Below, piece by piece: positions 22,719-33,822 of a stretch of 64,000 bases of DNA (positions are counted from its first letter, which is position 1; every line of letters starts with the position of its first letter). The DNA comes from Quercus robur (lineage: Eukaryota > Streptophyta > Magnoliopsida > Fagales > Fagaceae): assembly GCF_932294415.1 (NCBI RefSeq), contig NC_065543.1:29221530-29285529 (forward strand), given 5' to 3'. The translations under genes and the position numbers were made by a program. The notes under the pieces are model-generated. The model made no database searches, was not told the DNA's origin, and saw only the letters and a program-made list of their open reading frames with translations.

Positions 22719-23691
22719 TTTATTACAATAACAAAAAATCATTGCAATAACATCAAAGTCATTGCAATAGTTTATGCAAGTTGTAATAAATTTTGAGGTA
22801 ATAAATTTGTGCAACAAAAAATTTCATTGCAATAATCACTAAATATTTTAATGACAACTTTGATGCAATGATATATATGTTGTTGCAATAAACAATTTAT
22901 TGCAATGATATATTTGTTATAATAAATAATTGTTTCATATTTGTCATTGCAATAGGTTGTAAAATAATTAATATCTATGTTGTTGCAATAAACAATTTAT
23001 TGCAATGATATATTTGTTGTAATAAATAATTGTTTCATATTTGTCGTTGCAATAGATTGTAAAATAATTAATATCAAGTAATCGCAATGATATATTCTCG
23101 TTTAATGTTTGTACTTCACGACCAACAACTACTAAATATATTGAATCAAATCATAACTGATTGAAGGAAATCCAAAAACTGCATTGTCATAGAAACGTAA
23201 ACTTCTTTCCATTTCCCATTATTTTTCTGAAAATTTTTCATTTTCAATCTAGTTCTCCAACACAAATAGGGAGATATTTATATCAATAATTCAATGTAAT
23301 AACCAAAGAATACAAAGTGAATTGGTATGAAATGCTTTATGCAATGCAATCTGATATGGTGAGACAGGTCCAACTTGGACCAAATATTCACTTCTCACTC
23401 CCTTGCTTCTCACTCCATGCTATTCTCTAATAAATTTCTAGCTACGGAACCATTAAATATTACATTTGGGCTTAAGTTTTTTAGTACAAAATTAGAAACA
23501 TATGGATCTAGGTCAGCTTTTAATAGTCAAACCAACAGATTAAGAGTTATAACAAAAGCAACTTTTAATGGTCAACAAGAAGAAGAAGAAGAAGAAGAAG
23601 AATTTTGAGTCATGAAATATTTATGTTATCCTTAACATGGAAACTAAGTTTTGTTTTATATTTATTTGTTATATACTACTTGAGAAATAAT
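22719..23691. repeat. AT-rich TTGCAATAA repeat and array flank
   Basis: 22720-23090 carries two ~101-bp subrepeats (TTGTTGCAATAAACAATTTATTGCAATGATATA..) like the AT half of the 677-bp unit. 23105-23260 matches 28845-28985, the sequence just after the array, so the array has related sequence on both sides. Diverged relatives of 23400-23700 occur at 13140-13640. Confidence 0.8.
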
Positions 23692-23865
23692 CAATTAAGG
23701 GTGTGTTTAGTTTAAAGAAAATTGATCAAGAAGAAGAAGAAGAAGAATTTATGCCTTAATGTGAGGGAGTTTCAAGAGTGAAAAAGAAAAACAATGACCT
23801 TTAATGTGACGGAGTTTCAAGAGTGAAGAAGAAAAGAATGTGAAAATTTTTGTAAAAGAAACTAA

Positions 23866-24590
23866 GGCTGCGTTTGAATCGACTTCAAACGCATTCCGGA
23901 AATGATTTTCCGGAAAATAGGTGTGTTTGGTTGGTCCGGAAAATTCTATTTTCCGGAAATTGAAATCCGTTGACCGAAAAAAAAGGCCTTTGACCACGGA
24001 AATCAATTACCGGCTCTATTTTCACTTCAAAGGATTTCCGGAAAAGAGAGAAAGAGAGAGAGAGAGAGAGCGCGAGCGCGAGGGAGAAGACCAGTCTGCG
24101 CCGATCTCCAGTCCTAAGACCAGTCCGACGACGGCTCGCCTTCGCGAGATCGCGCTGGATCGAGATCGCGATCGACGGCGTGATCTCGCGAAGCGTCGTT
24201 CGCGAGATCGCGCCGTCGATCGCGATCACGCCTTCGCGAGATCGCGCCGGATCGAGATCGCGATCTCGCGAAGCGTTGATCGCGATCTCGCGAACGCGAG
24301 ATCGCGCCGTCGCGAGATCGCGACGTTGATCGCGATCTCGCCTTCGCGAGATCGCGCCGGCGAGATCGCGATCCGCCGGCGAGATCGCGATCGCGCGATC
24401 TGGATTTGTGTTTTCTGCTTGTTTCTGGATTTGTGTTTTCCTTTCTTCTTTTCCAAACACTAGAAAATGTTTTCCGGAAAATTTTTTGAAATGCAACCAA
24501 ACACACAGAAATATTTTCATTTTCCAGAAATTAGCATTTCCGGAAAATATGTATTTTCCGGAAAACGTTTTACGGCAACCAAACACAGCC
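23866..24590 (+). mobile_element. Harbinger-like element with CpG-rich palindromic core, copy 1
   Basis: Ends GGCTGCGTTTG.. and (reverse complement) GGCTGTGTTTGGTTGCCG, flanked by TAA at 23863-23865 and 24591-24593. Neighbouring array units show the empty site GAAACTAAGTGAAG, so the borders are exact. Subterminal zones are full of TTTTCCGGAAAAT palindromes. A (GA)n run at about 24048-24072 precedes the GC-rich core. No transposase. Long open frames across the core, rich in RDRDLA-type repeats, arise from stop-free CpG repeats on both strands and are not taken as genes. Confidence 0.93.
24115..24400. repeat. TCGCGA / GATCGCGATC palindrome cluster
   Basis: Within about 260 bp I count 16 TCGCGA hexamers, many extended to GATCGCGATC or TTCGCGAGATCGCGCC. 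The block is far more GC-rich than its surroundings and could form many overlapping hairpins. A shorter version is at about 57305-57525. Confidence 0.93.
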
Positions 24591-27500
24591 TAAGTGAAGA
24601 AAAAGAATGACCTTTAATGTGAGGGAGTTTTAAGAGTGAAATGTGAAAATTTTTGTAAAAGAAAATGAGTAAAGAAGAAAAATAGTTTAAGCAGTCAAAG
24701 AATGCAAAGAGTATGAGTTGCTTTATATGGTGGAATCTAATATGGTGACAGGCCCAACTTGGACCCCTATTGACTTTACCGTACAACCATTCAAAGAATC
24801 AAATATTCACTTCTCTAATGCTACAGAACTATGCTATTACATTTGAGGTAATAAGTTTGTACAATAAAAATTTTCATTGCAATAATCACTAAATATTTTA
24901 ATGGCAACTTTGATGCAATGATATATATGTTGTTGCAATAAACAATTTATTGCAATGATATATTTGTTATAATAAATAATTGTTTCATATTTGTCATTGC
25001 AATAGGTTATAAAATAATTAATATCTATGTTGTTGCAATAAACAATTTATTGCAATGATATATTTGTTGTGATAAATAATTGTTTCATATTTGTTTCAAT
25101 TAAGGGTGTGTTTAGTTTAAAGAAAATTGATCAAGAAGAAGAAGAAGAAGAATTTATGCCTTAATGTGAGGGAGTTTCAAGAGTGAAAAAGAAAAACAAT
25201 GACCTTTAATGTGAGGGAGTTTCAAGAGTGAAGAAGAAAAGAATGTGAAAATTTTTGTAAAAGAAACTAAGTGAAGAAAAAGAATGACCTTTAATGTGAG
25301 GGAGTTTTAAGAGTGAAATGTGAAAATTTTTGTAAAAGAAAATGAGTAAAGAAGAAAAATAGTTTAAGTAGTCAAAGAATGCAAAGAGTATGAGTTGTTT
25401 TATATGGTGGAATCTGATATGGTGACAAGCCCAACTTGGACCCCTATTGACTTTACCGTACAACCATTCAAAGAATCAAATATTCACTTCTCTAATGTTA
25501 CAGAACTATGCTATTACATTTGAGGTAATAAGTTTGTACAATAAAAATTTTCATTGCAATAATCACTAAATATTTTAATGGCAACTTTGATGCAATAATA
25601 TATATGTTGTTGCAATAAACAATTTATTGCAATGATATATTTGTTATAATAAATAATTGTTTCATATTTGTCATTGCAATAGGTTATAAAATAATTAATA
25701 CCTATGTTGTTGCAATAAACAATTTATTGCAATGATATATTTGTTGTGATAAATAATTTTTTCATATTTGTTTCAATTAAGGGTGTGTTTAGTTTAAAGA
25801 AAATTGATCAAGAAGAAGAAGAAGAAGAATTTATGCCTTAATGTGAGGGAGTTTCAAGAGTGAAAAAGAAAAACAATGACCTTTAATGTGAGGGAGTTTC
25901 AAGAGTGAAGAAGAAAAGAATGTGAAAATTTTTGTAAAAGAAAATAAGTGAAGAAAAAGAATGACCTTTAATGTGAGGGAGTTTTAAGAGTGAAATGTGA
26001 AAATTTTTGTAAAAGAAAATGAGTAAAGAAGAAAAATAGTTTAAGTAGTCAAAGAATGCAAAGAGTATGAGTTGCTTTATATGGTGGAATCTGATATGGT
26101 GACAGGCCCAACTTGGACCCCTATTGACTTTACCGTACAACCATTCAAAGAATCAAATATTCACTTCTCTAATGCTACAGAACTATGCTATTACATTTGA
26201 GGTAATAAGTTTGTACAATAAAAATTTTCATTGCAATAATCACTAAATATTTTAATGGCAACTTTGATGCAATGATATATATGTTGTTGCAATAAACAAT
26301 TTATTGCAATGATATATTTGTTATAATAAATAATTGTTTCATATTTGTCATTGCAATAGGTTATAAAATAATTAATATCTATGTTGTTGCAATAAACAAT
26401 TTATTGCAATGATATATTTGTTGTGATAAATAATTGTTTCATATTTGTTTCAATTAAGGGTGTGTTTAGTTTAAAGAAAATTGATCAAGAAGAAGAAGAA
26501 GAAGAATTTATGCCTTAATGTGAGGGAGTTTCAAGAGTGAAAAAGAAAAACAATGACCTTTAATGTGAGGGAGTTTCAAGAGTGAAGAAGAAAAGAATGT
26601 GAAAATTTTTGTAAAAGAAACTAAGTGAAGAAAAAGAATGACCTTTAATGTGAGGGAGTTTTAAGAGTGAAATGTGAAAATTTTTGTAAAAGAAAATGAG
26701 TAAAGAAGAAAAATAGTTTAAGTAGTTAAAGAATGCAAAGAGTATGAGTTGCTTTATATGGTGGAATCTGATATGGTGACAGGCCCAACTTGGACCCCTA
26801 TTGACTTTACCATACAACCATTCAAAGAATCAAATATTCACTTCTCTAATGCTACAGAACTATGCTATTACATTTGAGGTAATAAGTTTGTACAATAAAA
26901 ATTTTCATTGCAATAATCACTAAATATTTTAATGGCAACTTTGATGCAATGATATATATGTTGTTGCAATAAACAATTTATTGCAATGATATATTTGTTA
27001 TAATAAATAATTGTTTCATATTTGTCATTGCAATAGGTTATAAAATAATTAATATCTTTGTTGTTGCAATAAACAATTTATTGCAATGATATATTTGTTG
27101 TGATAAATAATTGTTTCATATTTGTTTCAATTAAGGGTGTGTTTAGTTTAAAGAAAATTGATCAAGAAGAAGAAGAAGAAGAAGAATTTATGCCTTAATG
27201 TGAGGGAGTTTCAAGAGTGTAAAAGAAAAACAATGACCTTTAATGTGAGGGAGTTTCAATAGTGAAGAAGAAAAGAATGTGAAAATTTTTGTAAAAGAAA
27301 CTAAGTGAAGTAAAAGAATGACCTTTAATGTGAGGGAGTTTTAAGAGTGAAATGTGAAAATTTTTGTAAAAGAAAATGAGTAAAGAAGAAAAATAGTTTA
27401 AGTAGTCAAAGAATGCAAAGAGTATGAGTTGCTTTATATGGTGGAATCTGATATGGTGACAGGCCCAACTTGGACCCCTACTGACTTTACCGTACAACCA

Positions 27501-28845
27501 TTCAAAGAATCAAATATTCACTTCTCTAATGCTACAGAACTATGCTATTACATTTGAGGTAATAAGTTTGTACAATAAAAATTTTCATTGCAATAATCAC
27601 TAAATATTTTAATGGCAACTTTGATGCAATGATATAAATGTTGTTGCAATAAACAATTTATTGCAATGATATAATTTATATAATAAATAATTGTTTCATA
27701 TTTGTCATTGCAATAAGTTATAAAATAATTAATATCTATGTTGTTGCAATAAACAATTTATTGCAATGATATATTTGTTGTAATTAATAATTGTTTTATA
27801 CCGTACAACCATTCAAAGAATCAAATATTCACTTCTCTAATGCTACGGAACCATGCTATTACATTTGAGGTAATAAGTTTGTGCAATAAAAAATTTTATT
27901 GCAATAATCACTAAATATTTTAATGGCAACTTTGATGCAATGATATATATGTTGTTGCAATAAACAATTTATTGCTATGATATAATTGTTATAATAAATA
28001 ATTGTTTCATATTTGTCATTACAATAAGTTATAAAATAATTAATATCTATGTTGTTGCAATAAACAATTTATTGCAATGGTATATTTGTTGTAATAAATA
28101 ATTGTTTTATATTTGTTTCAATAAAGAAAATTGATCAAGAAGAAGAATTTATGCCTTAATGTGAGGGAGTTTCAAGGGTGAAAAAGAAAAACAATGACCT
28201 TTAATGTGAGGGAGTTTCAAGAGTGAAGAAGAAAAGAATGTGAAAGTTTTTGTAAAAGAAACTGAGTGAAGAAGAAAGTGAAGAAAAAAATGACCTTTAA
28301 TGTGAGAGAGTTTTAAGAGTGAAATGTGAAAATTTTTTTAAAAGAAAATGAGTAAAAAAGAAAAATAGTTTAAGTATTCAAAGAATGCAAAGAGTATGAG
28401 TTGCTTTATGTGGTGAAATCTGATATGATGATAGGTCCAACTTGGACCCCTATTGACTTTACCGTACAACTATTCAAAGAATCAAATATTCACTTCTCTA
28501 ATGCTACGGAACCATGCTATTACATTTGAGGTAATAATTTTGTGCAACAAAAAATTTCATTGCAATAATCACTAAATATTTTAATGGCAACTTTGATGAA
28601 TGATATATATGTTATTGCAATAAACAATTTATTGCAATGATATATTTGTTATAATAAATAATTGTTTCATATTTATCATTGCAATAGATTGTAAAATAAT
28701 TAATATCTATGTTGTTGTAATAAACAATTTATTGCAATGATATATTTGTTGTAATAAATAATTGTTTCATATTTGTCATTACAATAGATTGTAAAATAAT
28801 TAATATCAAGTAATTGCAATGATATATTCATTTCATGTTTGTACT

Positions 28846-29545
28846 TCACGACCAACAACTATTAAATATATTGAATCAAATCATAACTGATTGAGGGAAA
28901 TCCAAAAATTGTATCGTCATAGAAACGAAAACTTCTTTCCTTTTCCCTTTATTTTTCTAGAAATTTTTCATTTTCAATTTAGTTCTCCGACACAAACAGG
29001 GAGAAGGAGGCAAATAACTAAAAACAATATAAAAAAAATGTGAAAACGTAAACATCAAATCAACTAAGGTTCATAAAGATACATTCTCTTGAAACGGAGG
29101 AAAAAAAAAAAAGAATTTCTGGGAATTTACCATTTTCAATCTTCTTTTCCAACACAGACAATAGTTAATAAGCCATATAGAGAAAATGGGGCAAATAACC
29201 AAAAGACAGCATATCATAAACTGAGAAAACATAAACTTAAAATCAACTAGGGTTCATAAGTAGTTAAATATTAAACAATATCCTTTGTTAGATCTAAAGA
29301 ATATAAAAAGTAGTTAAATATTAAAGTTGTGGTGATATTCATCACACTAATGATTTTTAGATGATAGGATATGATACCCTATGAACAAGAGGGTATACTT
29401 TCTCTTCCATCTTAATCAAGACATGACCAAATCCAAGTATTTTTCCATAGCCATCATCTCTCTAATTTAAGCCCTATGAGTTTTTAATCAGCCAATAATC
29501 CTCTCCCTTCTCATGCCACACCCAGCGACAAGGATGACATGGGTA
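28846..29545. other. Array 3' flank
   Basis: 28845-28985 repeats the flank at 23105-23260. 28985-29080 and 29140-29260 are diverged tandem copies (GGGAGAA..GGCAAATAAC..AACATAAAATCAACTAGGGTTCATAA type). No gene seen; duplication copy B starts at about 29546. Confidence 0.55.
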
Positions 29546-30454
29546 CCTTTTGGTTCCTCTAAGGGATCCTTGGGGCCTTAATAAATTTCCTAAAACCATT
29601 AGACAAAGACTACTTAGAGAATCTGAAAATAATTCCTATATAAACTTTACAAACAAGGATTATTTACCCTTTTAATTGTTCATATTCTTCAAAAACATGC
29701 ATAGTCTCAGCCACAAGATAAAGTGCAACTTGCTTACAAAAAGCAATTTGATCATCATTACTAATTCTCTTAGAACTTTTAATACTAATTCCTTGCCGAA
29801 AGAAATAAAATAAAATAAAATATATTTAAGAAGCCAAATAATGAACATAAACACAAATATAAATATATGCTTAAAAAATATATACATTACCTTAGTTTTT
29901 GGCTTATAGTAGTCTCCTTTTTGTCCTTGAAAAGGATAGTCTTCCTCAGTAGAAATGCTATTGTCCATTATTCACTTAAATGCTCTGTTAATTGAATGTG
30001 TAGTAACATTTTTTATCAGGTTTCTCGGGACTCAATTCACAACAATCTACCAACTCTTGTGGTGATAACGGAGTTATAATCCTATTGATGTGATTGAGAG
30101 TCTATAGAGCTTCTATGGCTCTAGTGGTCGCATTGCCTAACAAGAATATTTAAAATAACTTATAATTTTTGGTTATAATAGAAGTTTTAATATATTAGAA
30201 AAAAAATCTTTGCAATAACTTAAAATGAAGAAATCGTTGCAATAAATTTATACCAATTATTTTTGCAATTTATTACAACGAAGTTATCATTGCAATAATT
30301 TGATATTAATTCTTTTAAAATCTATTGCAATGTCTCATATGAAATTGCAATGAATATATCATTGCAATAATCTAATATCAATTATTTCATAATCTATTGC
30401 AATGACAAAATGAAGTAATTATCTACTACAATGAAGATATCATTGTAATAATTT

Positions 30455-31389
30455 TGTTAAATATTAGCATTGATACACCATGTTGAATATGCTAGTATAG
30501 ATGCGAAAGCGAAAGTATAAAGTATAGAACACAGTAACGCACGAGGGTTACGTGGTTCAGCCTAACGGCCTACATCCACGGAGGAAACCCTAAAGGGTTA
30601 CATCAATAATATATTAGAGTGTAGTACAAATCCTGTGTTACAATGAATCATAACATGTGTATATATAGTAGACTAAACCCTAGACTAATAGACTTCTAGT
30701 ACAAGTAGGAGACTTGACTTGCACACAAAGTATAATTAGGCTTTGGCCTATACTAATGGGCTAATATATCTCTAACACCCCTCTCAAACTCAAGATGGAA
30801 GCTTGATGAAATCTTGAGATTTGATAAGGTTGAGAAGATCCCTTGAATGATGGCTCAGTGACGGTAGTTTGAGGAAGGCAATGGTCTTGCAGTGTTGATG
30901 CAACTTCTAACGGTGGCTTGACTATACCGGAGAATTTTGACGGCAGCAGTGGGAAGTCAAAGAAGATTAATGCAGCGAAAAAAAAACACCAAGGAAGACA
31001 AAGATTGCTCTTAAATATACCGCAAGAACAGAAAACCATGGCCACAGGAAGGTGGCTCTGATACCATATTAAATATTAGCATTGATACACCATGTTGAAT
31101 ATGCTAGTATAGATGCGGAAGCGAAAGTATAAAGTATAGAACACAGTAACACACGAGGGTTACGTGGTTCAGCCTAACGGCCTACATCCACGGAGGAAAC
31201 CCTAAAGGGTTACATCAATAATATATTAGAGTGTAATACAAATCCTATGTTACAATGAATCATAACATGTGTATATATAGTAGACTAAACCCTAGACTAA
31301 TAGACTTCTAGTATAAGTAGGAGACTTGACTTGCACACAAGGTATAATTAGGCTTTGGCCTATACTAATGGGCTAATATATCTCTAACA
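30455..31389 (-). mobile_element. TRIM retrotransposon (complete, both LTRs)
   Basis: Two 323-bp LTRs (30455-30777 and 31067-31389) run TGTTAAATATT..CTCTAACA; the second starts TATT by a single change, and I noticed about seven differences between them. On the minus strand the primer-binding site TGGTATCAGAGC (31055-31066, initiator tRNA-Met type) abuts the 5' LTR, and a purine tract GAGTTTGAGAGGGG (from 30778) abuts the 3' LTR. Target duplication AATTT is at 30450-30454 and 31390-31394; the paralogous empty site (TAATAATTTAATCC) is at about 9110-9123. The 289-bp interior has one open 94-codon frame but no gag or pol motifs, so the element depends on others. Confidence 0.96.
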
Positions 31390-31583
31390 AATTTAATCCA
31401 ACTTATTTTGGTTAATTATGTAGTACATTATAATTATATTTATTTCGAACTAAAAATCAAAAGCTAGAAGAAAATCTGCTTTGTAAATACTTACTACAAG
31501 CACGTTGATATATACACACACATTACCTTAGTTTTTGTTTTACAGTAGTCTTCTTTTTGTCCTTAAAAAGGATAGTCTTCTTT

Positions 31584-31599
31584 CTCAAAAAAAAAAAAA
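31584..31599 (+). mobile_element. 16-bp micro-retroposition
   Basis: The insert CTCAAAAAAAAAAAAA lies between identical 17-bp copies of AAAGGATAGTCTTCTTT (31567-31583, 31600-31616). Copy A near 9290 has the site once, proving an insertion. Confidence 0.9.
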
Positions 31600-31965
31600 A
31601 AAGGATAGTCTTCTTTAGTAGAAATGTCATTGTCCATTATCCATGTAAATGCTCTCTTAATTGAATATGTGTAGTAACATTTTTCATCAGGTTTCTCGGG
31701 ACTCAATTCACAACAATCTACCAACTCTTTTGGTGATAACGGAGTTATGATCCTATTGATGTGATTCAGAGTCTATAGAGCTTCTCTGGCTCCAATGGCC
31801 TTGGTTGCCCAACAAGAATCTTAAAACAATAAAATGGTAGTACATTATAATTTTATTTATTTCACGCTAAAAATCAAAAATTAGAAGAAAATGAAGAACT
31901 TTATAAATACTTACTACAAGCATGTTGATTTCTAACTAGACTTAGTAGATGACTCCAATCCACTG

Positions 31966-33012
31966 CACTACAAAAAACTGGTTTTATGGCAGCCTCCCAG
32001 CAGTTTTGAAAACCACCACTATAGGAGACCTAATACATCGTTTTTGGGAACTATCACAATAGGTTAAACTATTATGGCAGTTTAAAACCGGCGCTTTTCA
32101 AACCACCGCTATAGATACCCTATTGCAGCACTTTATGAAATAGCCACAACAAGTTAAGCTATTACGGTGTTTCCAAGTACTGCTAGAGGTTTTAAATCAA
32201 AAATTTTTTTTTTTTAAAATGACCTATTATAGCGGTTTTAAAACTACCACTATGGGTTTTTTCATAAGTAAGACTTATTACGGCAGTTTTAAAACTGCCA
32301 CTATATAGTAAGACCTATTACAGCAGTTTCCAACTGCCGCTATAGGTTTTTAATTAAAACTTTTCTTTTTAAATGACCTATTATGGCGATTTTAAAATTG
32401 CTGCTATATAGTAAGACCTATTACCGTGGTATCCAACCGTCGCTATAGGTTTTTAATTAAAATTTTGTTAATTGATCTATTGCAGGAATTTTAAAACCAC
32501 CTCTATGATCAAATTATTCGCGGATTTGAATGACCTATTGCAGGGGTTTTAAAATTGCCATAATACGTTTAAATTACAAAATTTTAAGAGGGCCTATTGC
32601 GACAATTTTGAATCGCCGCAACAGGTATTCACAATAGAAAGACCTATTACAATGGTTTAAAAACCGTTGCAATAAGATTAAAGTCAAAAACTGTGTTTAT
32701 AGAATTCCTCTGTGAAATCCTTTGGATTTTGGTAATGGATTAGTGTTATTGTGTTATTTAGTAACGTTATTGTTAAATAAACTTATAACATTGCTTTTAT
32801 TATATTTAGGATGGTGATGATATAGGTGACCATTCTCCTACTGCGCAAAATCAATCATCAGGGGAATCTCATCAAGAAATATGCCACTTGTGATTTTTTT
32901 TTTTTTTTTTTTGAGGACTATTTAAATTATCTTGTTGCAGTAAATGTATTAAATATTTTGCAGCTTTGATATGGCATTCTAGACATTTGGAATGCCTTAT
33001 ACTGAGCATAAC
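31966..33012 (+). mobile_element. CACTA-like element, copy B (truncated)
   Basis: Paralogue of 9649-10675: CACTACAAAAAAC terminus at 31966, subterminal inverted units to about 32690, and the same exon-like stretch at about 32812. It is cut off at about 33012 by the joint at which copy B skips 8 kb of copy A. Confidence 0.75.
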
Positions 33013-33151
33013 AATTTATGGTATTTATGGTAAAAAGAGGCATTGACCAAGAGAACGAAGTTGAAGATTATGAAAGTTGTCCCGCTTTTGTGTATCAGCG
33101 TTTTGTCTAGGATGTTGTGTATTTAGGCATACCCGCTTTTGTGTATCAGCG

Positions 33152-33351
33152 TTTTGCAAAGTCGGCTGGCTCTAGACAAGCTCCAGGTTCAACTTGAAAT
33201 GCTCTAGACATGGCCCAAATGTGTGAGGGTTGGGGGGTATATGCCTCCCTTTCTTTAATTTTATTTATTTAAATTACAGCTTATTTTGCAAATTCGGCTG
33301 GCTCTAGACACGCTCCAGGTTCAACTTGAAATGCTCTAGACATGGCCCAAA
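33152..33351. repeat. 132-bp-spaced direct duplication downstream of mutarotase
   Basis: TTTTGCAAAGTCGGCTGGCTCTAG.. through GACATGGCCCAAAT occurs at about 33152-33219 and again at 33284-33351. Copy A has one rearranged version near 19029-19108. Confidence 0.8.
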
Positions 33352-33822
33352 TTCACTCTAACAAAACCCATACACTTAATTCTAATGGACCTCAAAGCCC
33401 ATCCACATCCAAACTATATTAATAGATTACTTTTACGAACTTGTCATCCTACACACAAGAATATCATGCCCCAAAATTATTAGTTAATTAGTGTTTTCAT
33501 GACTTAGGGACGCAACACATATACCACACCATTTTACTAATTGATAGAAAAATGCAGTAATTATGTTGTGATCTTTGTAAGTCAAACAGCCAGAGTGAGA
33601 GAAAAGCACCCGCCCTTGGGAAGAGGGGAGATTTCTTTGAAAGAGTTTAACTCTTTAATAACATTAAGCTTTCTTTAGAACTTCGACACAAAGAACGGCC
33701 TCCAAATCTGTTATAAGCAGATTATATGAATAGTTCTCATCATCCGGTTCCAACACTCATTGGTAGCAAGAAAACCAAAAGTCAACCTTATTCTGACATC
33801 TGCTCCTTTAAAGACTGCCACT

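Larger units (their letters stand above)
23692..28845. repeat. 677-bp tandem repeat array
   Basis: Unit starts (CAATTAAGGGTGTGTTTAG) fall at about 23692, 25097, 25774, 26451 and 27128; three successive spacings are exactly 677 bp. The first unit is 1405 bp because it holds a 725-bp insertion plus a 3-bp target duplication (677+725+3). After a unit of about 671 bp come a partial unit (27799-28118, AT half only) and a diverged last one (28119-28845). Each unit has a GAA/GTGAGGGAGTTT-rich half and an AT half with two ~101-bp subrepeats, so it is a higher-order repeat. The 85-codon minus-strand frame repeated in each unit is a by-product. Confidence 0.95.

Noticed and set aside
23885-24586. 233-codon minus-strand frame and overlapping frames in the CpG-rich core
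   Set aside because: Several frames on both strands are open because the TCGCGA repeats contain no stops; composition is Arg/Asp/Ala repeats with no domain, all inside a nonautonomous element.
25206-27497. Repeated 85-codon minus-strand frames, one per 677-bp unit
   Set aside because: Conservation follows from recent tandem duplication; sequence is Phe/Ser/His-rich low complexity with no domain and no sign of coding constraint.
25097-27798. CRISPR-like regular repeats
   Set aside because: Units are 677 bp with no short repeat/spacer structure, and the genome is a plant nuclear one.
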